A DNA stretch of 64,000 nucleotides from Thiobacillus denitrificans (GCF_001530125.1 NZ_LDUG01000016.1:62001-126000), one strand, 5' to 3'. Numbered from the stretch's first letter, positions 1 through 9,581 are shown. Made by a program: numbers and translations. The notes: generated from the sequence alone by a model not told the origin.

Positions 1-427
1 CCACATAGGAACGCGCCATCGGGATCACCTCGACCGGCAGCGGGAACGTGCCCAGCACGCCGACCAGCTTGCTCTCGTCTGCGATGCAGATGAACTGCTT
101 GCTGCACGCCGCCACGATCTTCTCGCGCGTCAGCGCGCCGCCGCCACCCTTGATCATGGCGAGGTGTTCGGTGATTTCGTCGGCGCCATCGACGTAGATC
201 TCAAGCTCGCCCACGCTGTTCAGGTCCAGTACCTGGATGCCATGCCTTTTCAGACGGGCTGCAGTGGCTTCCGAGCTGGCCACCGCGCCGTCGATGCGGC
301 CCTTGACCTCGGCCAGCGCGTCGATGAAATAGTTGGCCGTCGAGCCGGTGCCTACCCCGACAATGCCACTGCGGGCATAATCCACCGCAGCACGTGCCAC
401 GGCTTGCTTCATTTCGTCTTGAGTCAT
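1..427 (-). CDS. rpiA: ribose-5-phosphate isomerase A (partial, C-terminus outside window)
   Basis: Interconverts ribose-5-phosphate and ribulose-5-phosphate in the cytoplasmic pentose phosphate and Calvin pathways. Reading leftward from ATG at 427, the first 142 codons are present of about 220 usual. Visible RpiA signatures are the phosphate loop GVGTGSTA (residues 24-31), DGADE (80-84) and [11 protein letters not shown] (93-103), which includes the catalytic-base Glu (102 here). The protein starts MTQDEMKQ, the usual RpiA start. It is divergent from ilvA across a 276-bp gap that holds an inverted-repeat element. Identity is secure; only the 3' end is missing. Confidence 0.93.
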   Translation of the reverse strand, partial: MTQDEMKQAVARAAVDYARSGIVGVGTGSTANYFIDALAEVKGRIDGAVASSEATAARLKRHGIQVLDLNSVGELEIYVDGADEITEHLAMIKGGGGALTREKIVAACSKQFICIADESKLVGVLGTFPLPVEVIPMARSYV

Positions 428-458
428 GATGTTTTCGTCGATTTCGATGCAGCCCGGC

Positions 459-654
459 AGCCCGGGTGTTTCATAAATTCGCGTGATGCCCTAAAAAGGA
501 TACCGGGCTAATGCCCATAATCGCGCAGGATTTTGTTTTGTAGGGGAGTTTTGTGAGGAAGTGGCGTAGTTATTCATACGCCCGACCGAACAAAATTTTC
601 ATACGAAACAAAAGACCAGCGAGGGCGCGCGTCAATTTATGAAACATCCGGGCT
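459..654. repeat. MITE-like element with 21-bp terminal inverted repeats
   Basis: The 459-479 arm (AGCCCGGGTGTTTCATAAATT) and the reverse complement of 634-654 match at 20 of 21 bases. They bound about 155 bp of A/T-richer non-coding DNA in the gap between the divergent rpiA and ilvA genes. I see no ORF of note inside. The layout fits a miniature inverted-repeat element or the paired ends of a deleted insertion sequence. It must also contain, or sit beside, the promoters of both flanking genes. Confidence 0.7.
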
Positions 655-703
655 AGGATAGCGGCATCGCCCTCTTTTTACAAACCACGCACCCGCCGCC
701 GCC

Positions 704-2221
704 ATGAGCCCACCTGACGATTACCTCGAACGCATCCTCACTTCGCGCGTCTACGACGTGGCGGTGGAGACCCCGCTCGACGAGGCCCACAATCTGTCGC
801 GCCGTCTCAACAACCGGATTCTGTTGAAGCGCGAAGATCTGCAGCCGGTGTTTTCGTTCAAGTGCCGTGGCGCCTACAACAAGATGGCTAAGTTGACGCA
901 GGCGCAACTGGCGCGCGGCGTGGTGGCGGCGTCGGCCGGCAACCACGCGCAGGGGGTGGCTCTGGCTGCGCAAAAACTCGGCGTGACGGCCATCATCGTG
1001 ATGCCGGCCACCACGCCCAAGATCAAGGTTGACGCGGTGGTCGCACGCGGCGCGCAGGTGATTTTGCACGGCGACAATTATGACGAAGCGTGCGACCACG
1101 CCACCCAACTCGCCAAGGAGGCCAAGGCGACCTTCGTCCACCCCTACGACGACCCCGACGTGATTGCCGGGCAGGGCACGGTGGCGATGGAGCTGCTGCG
1201 CCAGCATCCCGGCCCGATCCATTCGGTCTACATTCCAGTTGGCGGCGGTGGGCTGATTGCCGGCATGGCGGCCTACATCAAACGGCTGCGGCCGGAAATC
1301 AAAATCATCGGCGTCGAACCCGAGGACGCCGACGCCATGGCGCGCTCCTTGTGCAAGGGCAAGCGCGTTACGCTGCCGCGCGTGGGCATTTTTGCCGACG
1401 GCGTGGCGGTGAAAAGGGTCGGCAAGGAAACCTTCCGGCTGGCGCAGCTGTATGTCGACGAAATCATCCGCGTCAACAACGACGCCATCTGCGCGGCGAT
1501 CAAGGACGTGTTCGAGGACACGCGATCGATCCTGGAACCGGCCGGCGCGCTGTCGATTGCCGGGATGAAGGCCGCCATCGCGGGCGACAAACTCAAGGGC
1601 AAGACGCTGGTCGCGGTGGCGTCGGGCGCCAACATGAACTTCGACCGCCTGCGCCACATCGCCGAGCGTGCCGAACTCGGCGAAAAGCGCGAAGCCGTGC
1701 TGGCAGTGACCATCCCCGAGACGCCGGGCAGCTTCAAGACCTTCTGCGGCCTCTTGGGCGCGCGCAATATCACCGAATTCAACTACCGCTATTCCGACCC
1801 CCGGGTGGCCCGTGTCTTCGTCGGCCTGTCGGTGCCGGGCGCGGGCGAGGGCGCGCGTGTGGTCGAGCTGTTGCAGCGCCACGGGCTGGAAGCGCTCGAC
1901 CTGACCGAGAACGAGATGGCCAAACTGCACATCCGCCATCTGGTCGGCGGGCGCGCACCTGAGGCGGTCAACGAGGTGCTGTATCGATTCGAATTCCCCG
2001 AGCGCCCCGGTGCCCTGATGCAGTTCCTGGAAAGCATGAGCCGCGGCTGGAATATCAGCCTGTTCCACTACCGCAACCATGGCGCGGACTACGGCCGCAT
2101 CCTGGTCGGCATTCAGGTGCCGGAAAAGGAAAAGCCCAGCTTCCAGACGTTTCTGGACGGGCTGGGCTACCGGTATTGGGACGAATCCCGCAATCCGGCC
2201 TACAAGCTGTTCCTGGCCTGA
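704..2221 (+). CDS. ilvA: biosynthetic threonine dehydratase (threonine ammonia-lyase)
   Basis: PLP enzyme that deaminates threonine to 2-oxobutyrate, the first step of isoleucine synthesis. It has 505 residues, the length of the biosynthetic allosteric form. The catalytic domain has the PLP lysine in SFKCRGAY (Lys53), SAGNH (77-81) and the glycine-rich phosphate loop GGGGL (180-184). The C-terminal portion from about residue 330 has two ACT-like regulatory repeats, seen as ETPGSFKTFCGLLG and FPERPGALMQFLESM, so isoleucine feedback inhibition is expected. It ends two bases short of the convergent DUF2892 gene. Confidence 0.96.
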   Translation: MSPPDDYLERILTSRVYDVAVETPLDEAHNLSRRLNNRILLKREDLQPVFSFKCRGAYNKMAKLTQAQLARGVVAASAGNHAQGVALAAQKLGVTAIIVMPATTPKIKVDAVVARGAQVILHGDNYDEACDHATQLAKEAKATFVHPYDDPDVIAGQGTVAMELLRQHPGPIHSVYIPVGGGGLIAGMAAYIKRLRPEIKIIGVEPEDADAMARSLCKGKRVTLPRVGIFADGVAVKRVGKETFRLAQLYVDEIIRVNNDAICAAIKDVFEDTRSILEPAGALSIAGMKAAIAGDKLKGKTLVAVASGANMNFDRLRHIAERAELGEKREAVLAVTIPETPGSFKTFCGLLGARNITEFNYRYSDPRVARVFVGLSVPGAGEGARVVELLQRHGLEALDLTENEMAKLHIRHLVGGRAPEAVNEVLYRFEFPERPGALMQFLESMSRGWNISLFHYRNHGADYGRILVGIQVPEKEKPSFQTFLDGLGYRYWDESRNPAYKLFLA

Positions 2222-2222
2222 T

Positions 2223-2414
2223 TTACTTCTTGATGCCGCAGCTGTTGATGCCGAGCAGGCTGTAAGCGGGGCAGAATTTGAACAGCCCGGTGACGAGCGG
2301 CAGCACGCCGATCCAGGCCCATACCGGACCATTGAAAAAAGCCACCCAAGCAATGAGGGCGAGGCCTGCAAGGATACGAATGGCGCGGTCAATCGTGCCG
2401 ACGTTGGCGGTCAT
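2223..2414 (-). CDS. DUF2892 small membrane protein
   Basis: 63-residue protein starting MTANVGTIDRAIR and ending in a short tail after FCPAYSLLGINSC. This is the characteristic layout of the DUF2892 (YgaP-type inner-membrane) family: an amphipathic N-terminus, two hydrophobic segments (LAGLALIAWVAF and WAWIGVLPLVTGLF) and a conserved CPAY..LG..TC-like end. The start at 2414 has a GAGG ribosome site 8 bases upstream. A longer in-frame version to 2468 adds an implausible N-terminus. The molecular role of the family is not established. It converges on ilvA with a 1-bp gap. Confidence 0.85.
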   Translation of the reverse strand: MTANVGTIDRAIRILAGLALIAWVAFFNGPVWAWIGVLPLVTGLFKFCPAYSLLGINSCGIKK

Positions 2415-2550
2415 GGTGAGTTCCTCAAATCGTGAATGGAGGATTCCACTATAGTGCGTCCATGGCACTCGATGCGAAGAAATGAATCTGGCTGAGCCCG
2501 GGTGAGTTTCGCCCAGGCGACACGCCGTGGCCGCATGTTACCCTCGTATC

Positions 2551-4500
2551 ATGTCCCGAATAATCGGTTTTTTCCTGCTGGTGATGTTGCCTGTGACGCC
2601 CGTTTTGGCGGCCTCTGGCGACGCCGCCATTCTTCAGGCGCAGCAGGCATTTGCCGCGCGCAAGCTGGCCAATCTGGAGCGTGCCGCGCGCGCTGTGCCG
2701 GACGATCATGTGCTGTCGCCTTATGTCGACTACTGGCGCCTGATGCTGACGAGTCATACCGGGGATGCCCGTGTTGCCGATTTTCTGGCGCGTTATCCCG
2801 GCAGCCGCATGGCCGAAGCCCTGCGTGCCGACTGGCTGAAATCGCTCGGCGTGCGCGAAGCGTGGCCGGTCTATCTGGCCGAGTACCCGCGCCTCGTTAA
2901 CCCCGAGGCCATGCATCAGTGCTATGCCTATCGTGCAGAATGGGCGCTGGGTGATCGCAGCCATCAACGCGAGGCCGTGGCAATGTGGTTCACCGGACGC
3001 GACATGCCGTCGGCCTGCACCCCCTTGTTCGAACAGATGATCGAGGCCGGGTTGGTCGGCCAGGAAGACATTTGGAGGCGCCTGCGGCTGGCGCTGGAAG
3101 CCAACAACCCCAATGTTGCCCAGGCCGTTGCCAATGCCCTGCCCGCCGCGCAGCGCCCCACCGCCATCCTGCTCGAGCAGGCCAGCCGCGATCCGGCGCG
3201 TTTGCTGAGTGCGGGCAGCCTTGATCCGGGTCAGCGCAGTCACCGCGAAATTGCGCTCTATGCACTCGATCAACTGGCCAGGCGCAATTCCAACGGGGCC
3301 ATGCAGGCGTTGCGCAAATGGGCGCCGCAGTTCGCTGGGGAAGAGTTGCAAGCGGCCTGGGCGCGTCTCGCCACCTGGGCGGCGCGCCGCCATGAGGCCG
3401 CAGCCTTGCCCTGGTTTCAGCAGGCGGGGGTGGCGGCGACCAACGATTTTCAGCGCGAATGGTGGGTGCGTGCCGCACTGCGCGCAGGCGACTGGCAGGC
3501 CGTGCAGCGGACGATCGAGAGTATGAGCGACCCGACCCGTGCGCAACCCGTCTGGCGCTATTGGCGTGCGCGCGCCTTGCAGGCCAACGGCCAGCGTGCA
3601 GCGTCGAATCCGCTGTTCCTCGCGCTGGGGCGCGAGCATCATTACTACGGTCAACTGGCGCAGGATGAACTCGGCGCGGTGATGCAGGCGCCTGTTGTCA
3701 ACATCAAGACAGGCGGCGATGACATCGCGGCGATTGCGCGCCAGCCCGGCATCGCGCGCGCGCTGGCCTTGTATGAACTCGGTCTGCGCGGCGACGCCAA
3801 CCAGGAGTGGAACTGGACGATCCAGACGTTTGCCGACGCCCAACTGCTGGCGGCCGCCGAACTGGCACGGCGTATGGAATGGTATGACCGCGCCATCAAC
3901 ACCGCCGAGCGCACCCGCGAGCTGCACGATTTCGAATTGCGTTTTCTGGCGCCTTACCGCGAACTGGCGCAAAAGGCCGCGCGCGAAAACGAGCTCGACG
4001 AAGCCTGGGTGTTTGGCCTGATGCGGCAGGAAAGTCGATTTATCAACGTCGCACGCTCCGGCGTCGGCGCGTCCGGATTGATGCAGATCATGCCGGCCAC
4101 TGCCAGATGGATCGCGCAGCGGCTCGGCATCAAGGGGTTTAATCCGCGCGAGATGCAGGATCCGGCCAAAAACATCCAGTTCGGCGCGTATTACCTGAAG
4201 CACGTTCAAACCAGCCTGGACGGTTCGCCGGTGCTCGCCACTGCCGCCTACAACGCCGGGCCCGGGCGCGCGCAGCGCTGGCGCGACACCCGGCCGATGG
4301 AAGCGGCGGTCTACATCGAATCGATCCCGTTTGCTGAAACGCGCGATTACGTCAAGAAGGTGATGAGCAACGCCATGTATTACGCGGCGCGTTTCGGTCA
4401 CCCGTCGGTGCTGCTGACAGACCGGCTGGGCACGGTGCCGCCGCGCAGGACGCCCGTCATCCCGACACCCGATTCGGACGCCTCGCCGGAACTCGATTAA
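2551..4500 (+). CDS. slt: soluble lytic murein transglycosylase
   Basis: Periplasmic exo-lytic transglycosylase (Slt70 type) that cleaves the MurNAc-GlcNAc bond to give 1,6-anhydro products. It has 649 residues with a signal peptide (about 22 residues, MSRIIGFFLLVMLPVTPVLA). A long alpha-superhelical region follows, then a C-terminal SLT domain with the catalytic Glu in RQESRF (Glu494), GASGLMQIMPATA and AYNAGPGR. The in-frame GTG at 2527 would put eight residues before the signal peptide, so ATG at 2551 is preferred. It is followed 37 bp later by the epimerase gene, in the same direction. Confidence 0.93.
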   Translation: MSRIIGFFLLVMLPVTPVLAASGDAAILQAQQAFAARKLANLERAARAVPDDHVLSPYVDYWRLMLTSHTGDARVADFLARYPGSRMAEALRADWLKSLGVREAWPVYLAEYPRLVNPEAMHQCYAYRAEWALGDRSHQREAVAMWFTGRDMPSACTPLFEQMIEAGLVGQEDIWRRLRLALEANNPNVAQAVANALPAAQRPTAILLEQASRDPARLLSAGSLDPGQRSHREIALYALDQLARRNSNGAMQALRKWAPQFAGEELQAAWARLATWAARRHEAAALPWFQQAGVAATNDFQREWWVRAALRAGDWQAVQRTIESMSDPTRAQPVWRYWRARALQANGQRAASNPLFLALGREHHYYGQLAQDELGAVMQAPVVNIKTGGDDIAAIARQPGIARALALYELGLRGDANQEWNWTIQTFADAQLLAAAELARRMEWYDRAINTAERTRELHDFELRFLAPYRELAQKAARENELDEAWVFGLMRQESRFINVARSGVGASGLMQIMPATARWIAQRLGIKGFNPREMQDPAKNIQFGAYYLKHVQTSLDGSPVLATAAYNAGPGRAQRWRDTRPMEAAVYIESIPFAETRDYVKKVMSNAMYYAARFGHPSVLLTDRLGTVPPRRTPVIPTPDSDASPELD

Positions 4501-4537
4501 AATCAGCAGCGCCTTATATTCTGAAACGTATCCCACC

Positions 4538-5575
4538 ATGAAGATTGAACGCATCTGCATTCTCGGCGGGTCCGGCTTTGTCGGCACCCATCTCGTCAGC
4601 CAGCTCGCCGCGCGTGGCCTCCAGGTGCGTGTGCTCTCCCGCCGCCGCGAAATGGCCAAGGAACTGATCCTGCTGCCCACGGTGGAGGTGATCGAGGCCG
4701 ACGTGCACGACCAGCAGGCGCTCATTCGCCATTTTCGCGGCATGGATGCCGTCATCAATCTGGTCGGCATCCTGCACGAAAGGACGATCGGCCGCGCCGA
4801 CCTGCCCGCCGCCCGCCGCGGCGACTTCCAGCGAGTCCACGTCGAACTGCCGCGCAAGGTCATCCACGCCTGTGGCGAAGCGGGCGTGAACCGCCTGCTG
4901 CACATGAGCGCGCTCGGCGCCAACCCGAATTCGCGTTCGGCCTACCAGCGTTCCAAGGGGATCGCCGAAGCACTGGTGCGCGAGGCCGGAATGCACCATA
5001 GCGAGCACGAGAACTGGTATCTCAACGGCCCCAAGTTCATCCATGGTTACGGCCTCGATGTCACGATTTTCCGTCCATCGGTGATTTTCGGTCGCGGCGA
5101 TTCCTTCCTGTCGATGTTCGCCCGCCTGCTGAAGGTTTTCCCCGTGTTGCCGCTGGCGAACGCGGGGGCGCGATTTGCCCCGGTGCACGTCGAAGACGTT
5201 GCGCACGCGTATGCCGACAGTCTCGACAACCCCGCCACCTACGGCCAGACCTACGAGCTGTGCGGTCCCAGGGTCTATACCCTGCAGGAACTGGTGAGCT
5301 ACGTCGGCGAAGTCACCGGCAAGCCACGCAGCATCATTCCGCTGGGCAAATGGCTGTCTTATTTCCAGGCCTGGGCGCTTGAATTCAAGCCCGGCAGCAA
5401 ATTGATGACGCGCGACAATTACTACGCTATGAGCACGGACAACGTCTGTGCCAGCGGCTGGCCGTCGGTGCTGGATTTTCAGCCGGCGGCGCTCGAAGCC
5501 GTCGCGCCGGAATATCTGCGTGGCGGCACGCCGCGCGCGCGCTACGAGGGCTACCGCGAAGGCGCCCGCCGCTAA
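4538..5575 (+). CDS. NDUFA9-like NAD(P)-binding epimerase/dehydratase-family protein
   Basis: Atypical short-chain dehydrogenase with an N-terminal Rossmann motif CILGGSGFVGTHLV (residues about 7-20). It resembles the complex I subunit NDUFA9/39 kDa family, which in bacteria is usually labelled complex I NDUFA9 subunit family protein. The 345 residues include an RLLHMSALGA strand and a YQRSKGIAE segment that supplies the Tyr-x3-Lys pair. The substrate is not known. A 150-bp inverted-repeat element begins on the last base of its TAA stop. Adjacent to cca, an arrangement common in betaproteobacteria. Confidence 0.85.
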   Translation: MKIERICILGGSGFVGTHLVSQLAARGLQVRVLSRRREMAKELILLPTVEVIEADVHDQQALIRHFRGMDAVINLVGILHERTIGRADLPAARRGDFQRVHVELPRKVIHACGEAGVNRLLHMSALGANPNSRSAYQRSKGIAEALVREAGMHHSEHENWYLNGPKFIHGYGLDVTIFRPSVIFGRGDSFLSMFARLLKVFPVLPLANAGARFAPVHVEDVAHAYADSLDNPATYGQTYELCGPRVYTLQELVSYVGEVTGKPRSIIPLGKWLSYFQAWALEFKPGSKLMTRDNYYAMSTDNVCASGWPSVLDFQPAALEAVAPEYLRGGTPRARYEGYREGARR

Positions 5576-5724
5576 GGGTTCGTTAATGGATAAATTGACC
5601 CCAGCCCGGAGGGTTGCAGCGCCAGACTTCAAATTAAAGGCGGCGGGCGTCTGCGGCGTTGCAAGGCTTGCATCCATTCCGAATACGCAGCAACGTATGC
5701 CCAATTTATCCATTAACGAGCCCT
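5575..5724. repeat. MITE-like element with 23-bp terminal inverted repeats
   Basis: Left arm 5575-5597 and right arm 5702-5724 match as inverted repeats at 22 of 23 bases, with the core TCGTTAATGGATAAATTG. About 104 bp lie between them with no convincing ORF. The element begins on the final A of the epimerase TAA stop and ends 17 bp before the cca start, so it fills almost the whole gap. Its arms are unrelated to those at 459-654 or 12627-12729. Confidence 0.75.
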
Positions 5725-5741
5725 AAGGCTGCCCTGCCGCC

Positions 5742-6971
5742 ATGAAGACCTACATCGTTGGCGGTGCGGTGCGGGACCGGTTGCTGGGATTGCCGGTGGC
5801 CGACCGCGACCACGTTGTTGTCGGCGCCACGCCAGACGAGATGCTTGCGCTGGGTTTTCAGCCGGTGGGCAGGGATTTTCCGGTTTTTCTGCACCCGAAA
5901 ACCCACGAGGAATACGCGCTGGCGCGTACCGAGCGCAAGTCCGGCCACGGCTACAAGGGGTTCAAAGTGTACGCCGCGCCGGAAGTCACGCTGGAAGAGG
6001 ATTTGCTGCGGCGCGACCTCACCATCAACGCGATGGCCGAGGACGAGACCGGCGCGCTGATCGACCCCCATGGCGGCCAGCGCGACCTGGCGGCCAAGAC
6101 CTTCCGCCACGTTAGCGCGGCGTTTGCCGAAGATCCCGTTCGAATTCTAAGAGTCGCGCGCTTCGCCGCCCGCTTCACCGACTTTGCCGTGGCGCCGGAA
6201 ACCCTCGCACTGATGCGGCAGATGGTGGACAACGGCGAGATCGACGCGCTGGTGCCCGAGCGGGTCTGGCAGGAAGTCGCGCGCGGCCTGATGGACGCGC
6301 AGCCCTCGCGCATGTTCCAGGTGCTGCGCGACTGCGGCGCGCTGGTCCGGCTGTTTCCCGAAATCGACCGCCTGTTTGGCGTGCCGCAGCCGCCGCAGCA
6401 TCATCCGGAAATCGACACTGGCGTGCACGTCATGCTGGTGATCGACTGGGCAGCGCGGCAGGGGCTCAGTCTGCCGGTGCGTTTTGCGGCGTTGACGCAC
6501 GACCTCGGCAAGGGCGTCACCCCGCCCGAACGCTGGCCCCAGCACCACGACCATGAAGCCAAAAGCGCCGAGCTGGTGCGCGTGCTCTGCGAACGCATCC
6601 GGGTGCCCACCGACTGCCGCGACCTCGCCGTTGCGGTGGCGCGCGAGCATGGTCATGTGCATCGCGCGCTGGAACTGCGCCCCGGCACCCTCGTCGAGCT
6701 GCTGGAGCGGGTCGACGCCTTCCGCCGCCCCGAGCGCTTCGAGAACTTTCTGCAGGCCTGCGAGTGCGATTTTCGCGGGCGGCCGGGCTATGCGGACAAA
6801 CCCTTCCCCGAACCGGACCATTTGCGGCAGGCGCTGCGGGCCGCGCAGGCGATCGATGCCGCTGCCGTGGCGCGCAGTGCCGATCCGGCACGCATCCGGG
6901 AGGCCATCTTCCAGGCGCGGGCGGCCGCGGTGGCGGCGTGGCGCGATCGGCTTCAGGCAGACAAGCCCTAA
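5742..6971 (+). CDS. cca: multifunctional CCA-adding tRNA nucleotidyltransferase
   Basis: Adds or repairs the 3' CCA end of tRNAs. The 409-residue length and domain order match the long bacterial form. The N-terminal class II nucleotidyltransferase has GGAVRD (7-12) and the metal-binding pair D21/D23 in VADRDHVV, followed by an [10 protein letters not shown] motif and the ERVWQE segment. A C-terminal HD phosphohydrolase domain ([16 protein letters not shown]) gives 2',3'-cyclic phosphodiesterase and phosphatase activities. ATG at 5742 gives the usual [12 protein letters not shown] start. Confidence 0.95.
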   Translation: MKTYIVGGAVRDRLLGLPVADRDHVVVGATPDEMLALGFQPVGRDFPVFLHPKTHEEYALARTERKSGHGYKGFKVYAAPEVTLEEDLLRRDLTINAMAEDETGALIDPHGGQRDLAAKTFRHVSAAFAEDPVRILRVARFAARFTDFAVAPETLALMRQMVDNGEIDALVPERVWQEVARGLMDAQPSRMFQVLRDCGALVRLFPEIDRLFGVPQPPQHHPEIDTGVHVMLVIDWAARQGLSLPVRFAALTHDLGKGVTPPERWPQHHDHEAKSAELVRVLCERIRVPTDCRDLAVAVAREHGHVHRALELRPGTLVELLERVDAFRRPERFENFLQACECDFRGRPGYADKPFPEPDHLRQALRAAQAIDAAAVARSADPARIREAIFQARAAAVAAWRDRLQADKP

Positions 6972-7134
6972 GCATCGCCCGGTTCGGCGGTTCCCCCGGC
7001 CGCCCCCCTGGTTTTTCCGTCTGGCCGGATTGCTTTTTGAGCGCACGCCTTTATCAGCCAATGCGCGGGTGTCTATTGGTGTCTATCTTTAGAAGAGAAG
7101 TCATTGACTGATTTTCTTTAAAAGGAGCCTGTTC

Positions 7135-7551
7135 ATGAAATCCCGATGGCTTGTGGTTTTGCTGGCTGCCGCCCTGACGCCTGCTCTGGTTGGCTGCGAG
7201 ACTGGTCCGCGTTATGGTGAGGTCGCGGTTCGTGACCCGTATTACTCAGTGAGGGTGGTCTTTACCGATCATGACCGTCGCCTGATTCATGACTATTACG
7301 AACCGCGCTACAAGAAACTTCCCCCTGGCCAGGTCAAGAAGGGCCGGCTTCCCCCTGGCCATGCCTGGCGGGTAAGGAGCAACCAGCCGATTCACGAGGA
7401 CGCGCAATGGCGCTACCTCCCTTATGCGCTGGATCAACGCCTTTCGCGGCTGCCGCCGGAATATGTGCGCGTCATCATCGGCACCGATGTGGTGATCATG
7501 AATACGCGCACCCGTGTGGTGGTGGACATTCTGGAGGACATCACCGACTGA
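7135..7551 (+). CDS. CigR/RcnB-like lipoprotein
   Basis: 138-residue exported lipoprotein with an N-terminal hydrophobic stretch and lipobox ALVGC, so Cys20 should be acylated. The mature part carries two LPPG units ([10 protein letters not shown] and RLPPGH), encoded by a 14-bp direct repeat at DNA level. [20 protein letters not shown] block and a VVVDILEDI tail follow. This LPPG-repeat plus GTDVV layout is what I associate with the RcnB/CigR family of periplasmic proteins; the assignment is by recall of the pattern. ATG at 7135 has AAGGAG 7 bp upstream. It lies upstream of archease-rtcB but 92 bp away, so co-transcription is uncertain. Confidence 0.7.
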   Translation: MKSRWLVVLLAAALTPALVGCETGPRYGEVAVRDPYYSVRVVFTDHDRRLIHDYYEPRYKKLPPGQVKKGRLPPGHAWRVRSNQPIHEDAQWRYLPYALDQRLSRLPPEYVRVIIGTDVVIMNTRTRVVVDILEDITD

Positions 7552-7643
7552 GCCGGACGGGGGGCGGGACGCATGCTTTTTTTTCGCCGGATGCGCCTTG
7601 CACGTGTGGACATCGGCTACGCCCTGAACCTGAAGAGGTCACC

Positions 7644-8066
7644 ATGATTGCAGCGCGATGGGAGCATTTTCCGCATCAGGCCGACATGGGCGTGCGCGGC
7701 GTCGGCCCCACCCTGGCGGCCGCCTTCGAGCAGGCGGCGCTGGCGATGACCGCCATCGTCACCGATCTGGATTGGGTGGCGCCGGACGAGGCGGTGGGAA
7801 TCCGCTGCGAGGCGCCGGACAGCGAACTGCTGCTGGTCGACTGGCTCAACGCGCTGATTCTCGAGATGGCGGCGCGCCACATGCTGTTCAGCCGCTTTGA
7901 AGTCAGTCTGGACGGGCAGCGTCTGCACGCCACCGCCTGGGGCGAGGCAGTGGATACGCAGAAGCACCAGCCGGCCGTTGAGGTCAAGGGCGCCACCTAC
8001 ACTGAACTGAAGGTGGTGAGGGACGAATCCGGGCAGTGGCTGGCCCAGTGCGTGGTGGACGTGTGA
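7644..8066 (+). CDS. archease, RtcB cofactor
   Basis: 140-residue archease-family protein. It has the N-terminal [22 protein letters not shown] block (the family's H-x-AD-x-G motif), the [10 protein letters not shown] segment and the C-terminal YTELKVV strand. Archease helps RtcB turn over by promoting guanylylation of its active-site histidine. The start is set at ATG 7644 with AGAGG upstream; the open frame extends further but carries no archease sequence. The stop is separated from rtcB by one base, so the two are almost certainly translated together. Confidence 0.93.
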   Translation: MIAARWEHFPHQADMGVRGVGPTLAAAFEQAALAMTAIVTDLDWVAPDEAVGIRCEAPDSELLLVDWLNALILEMAARHMLFSRFEVSLDGQRLHATAWGEAVDTQKHQPAVEVKGATYTELKVVRDESGQWLAQCVVDV

Positions 8067-8067
8067 A

Positions 8068-9498
8068 ATGCAACTCGATCAGCTCAAGCAGGTGTCGGAT
8101 GTCGAATGGCGCATCGCGCCGTTCGGGAAAATGCGCGTGCCGGCGGTGATCTATGCCGACCAGGCATTGATCACCGAAATGGACGACAAGGTGTTCGAGC
8201 AGATCACCAACGTCGCCACGCTGCCGGGCATTGTCCAGGCCGCCTACGCCATGCCCGACGCACACTGGGGCTATGGCTTCCCGATTGGCGGGGTGGCGGC
8301 GTTCGATGCCGACGCTGGCGGCGTGGTGTCGGCTGGCGGGGTGGGATTCGACATTTCCTGCGGCGTGCGCACTTTGCACACCGGACTCAAGGCCGAAGAC
8401 GTCGCGCCGCTCAAGCAGCGGCTGGCTGACCGCCTGTTCACTCACATTCCGGCCGGCGTGGGCAGCACCGGGAAATTGCGCCTCGACGCCGGCGGAATGG
8501 ACGCGATGCTGCGCGGGGGCGCGCGCTGGGCGGTCGAGCACGGGTACGGCAGCGAGGCCGACCTGGATCGCATCGAGGAACACGGCTGCATGGCCGGCGC
8601 CGAGCCGGGCCAGGTGTCCGAGCACGCCAAGCGCCGCCAGCGCGACGAGATCGGCACCCTCGGTTCCGGCAATCATTACCTCGAATTGCAGGAAATCGTC
8701 GAAATCCACGACACGAAAGCGGCCGACCGATTCCGCCTGCGGCAGGGCGAGGTGGTGGTCAGCATCCACTGCGGATCGCGCGGACTGGGGCACCAGATCG
8801 GCACCGAATTCCTCAGGCAGATGGTGATCGCCGCCCCCGGTTACGGCATCGATCTGCCCGACCGCGAGCTTGCCTGTGCACCCATCCACTCGCCTGTCGG
8901 CCAGGCCTATCTCGGCGCCATGCGCGCGGCGGTCAACTGCGCCCTGGCCAACCGCCAGGTGATCACCCACCTCACCCGCAAGGTGTTCGCCGACCTGTTG
9001 CCGGGAACGCATCTCAGCCTGATCTATGACGTCTCGCACAACACCTGCAAGGAGGAGTGGCATACGGTCGACGGCCAGACGCGCCGTCTGTATGTGCACC
9101 GCAAGGGCGCAACGCGCGCCTTCGGGCCCGGCCATCCGAGCCTGCCAGGCGAGTTGCGCGATATCGGCCAGCCGGTGCTGATCGGCGGCAGCATGGGCAC
9201 CGCGTCCTACATCCTCGTCGGCACCGAGGAAGGCGGAACGCGCGCCTTCAGTTCCGCCTGCCACGGCGCCGGGCGTTCCATGAGCCGCCACCAGGCCACC
9301 CGCCAATGGCACGGCAGGGCGCTGGTGGACGAACTCGCCAGCCAGGGTATCCTGATCCGCAGCCCCTCGCTGCGCGGTGTGGCAGAAGAAGCGCCCGGCG
9401 CTTACAAGGACGTCAGCGCGGTGGTGGAGGCGGCCGACCGCGCCGGACTGGCGCGCAAGGTGGCCAAGCTGAAGCCGCTGGTCTGCATCAAGGGATGA
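8068..9498 (+). CDS. rtcB: RNA-splicing ligase RtcB
   Basis: Mn/GTP-dependent ligase that joins 2',3'-cyclic phosphate or 3'-phosphate RNA ends to 5'-OH ends. The 476 residues carry family motifs MPDAHWGYGFPIGGVAAF, GVGFDISCGVR (metal-binding Asp/Cys), GTLGSGNHYLE, SIHCGSRGLGHQ, YDVSHNTCKEEW and RKGATRAFGPGHP. GGSMGTASYILVG and FSSACHGAGR (region of the guanylylated histidine) follow. All are intact. It is coupled to archease upstream. No rtcR-type sigma-54 activator or rtcA lies nearby, so control differs from the E. coli rtc operon. Confidence 0.96.
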   Translation: MQLDQLKQVSDVEWRIAPFGKMRVPAVIYADQALITEMDDKVFEQITNVATLPGIVQAAYAMPDAHWGYGFPIGGVAAFDADAGGVVSAGGVGFDISCGVRTLHTGLKAEDVAPLKQRLADRLFTHIPAGVGSTGKLRLDAGGMDAMLRGGARWAVEHGYGSEADLDRIEEHGCMAGAEPGQVSEHAKRRQRDEIGTLGSGNHYLELQEIVEIHDTKAADRFRLRQGEVVVSIHCGSRGLGHQIGTEFLRQMVIAAPGYGIDLPDRELACAPIHSPVGQAYLGAMRAAVNCALANRQVITHLTRKVFADLLPGTHLSLIYDVSHNTCKEEWHTVDGQTRRLYVHRKGATRAFGPGHPSLPGELRDIGQPVLIGGSMGTASYILVGTEEGGTRAFSSACHGAGRSMSRHQATRQWHGRALVDELASQGILIRSPSLRGVAEEAPGAYKDVSAVVEAADRAGLARKVAKLKPLVCIKG

Positions 9499-9581
9499 TG
9501 GGGGGCGCTGGAACTGTGTCCTGTTAGCATCGTCCAATAAATTGGGTACCCCATGCGGCACAGGAAAACACAGGAAAAATC

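Noticed and set aside
653-2392. 579-codon open frame on the minus strand opposite ilvA
   Set aside because: Low-complexity His/Arg/Ala-rich translation with no domain; a GC-rich shadow of the ilvA frame, which has all enzyme motifs.
2449-4923. 824-codon minus-strand open frame opposite slt
   Set aside because: No recognisable fold and covers a clear lytic transglycosylase on the other strand.
7552-7643. sigma-54 promoter for archease-rtcB
   Set aside because: No GG-N10-GC pattern with the usual flanking bases could be defended in this stretch.
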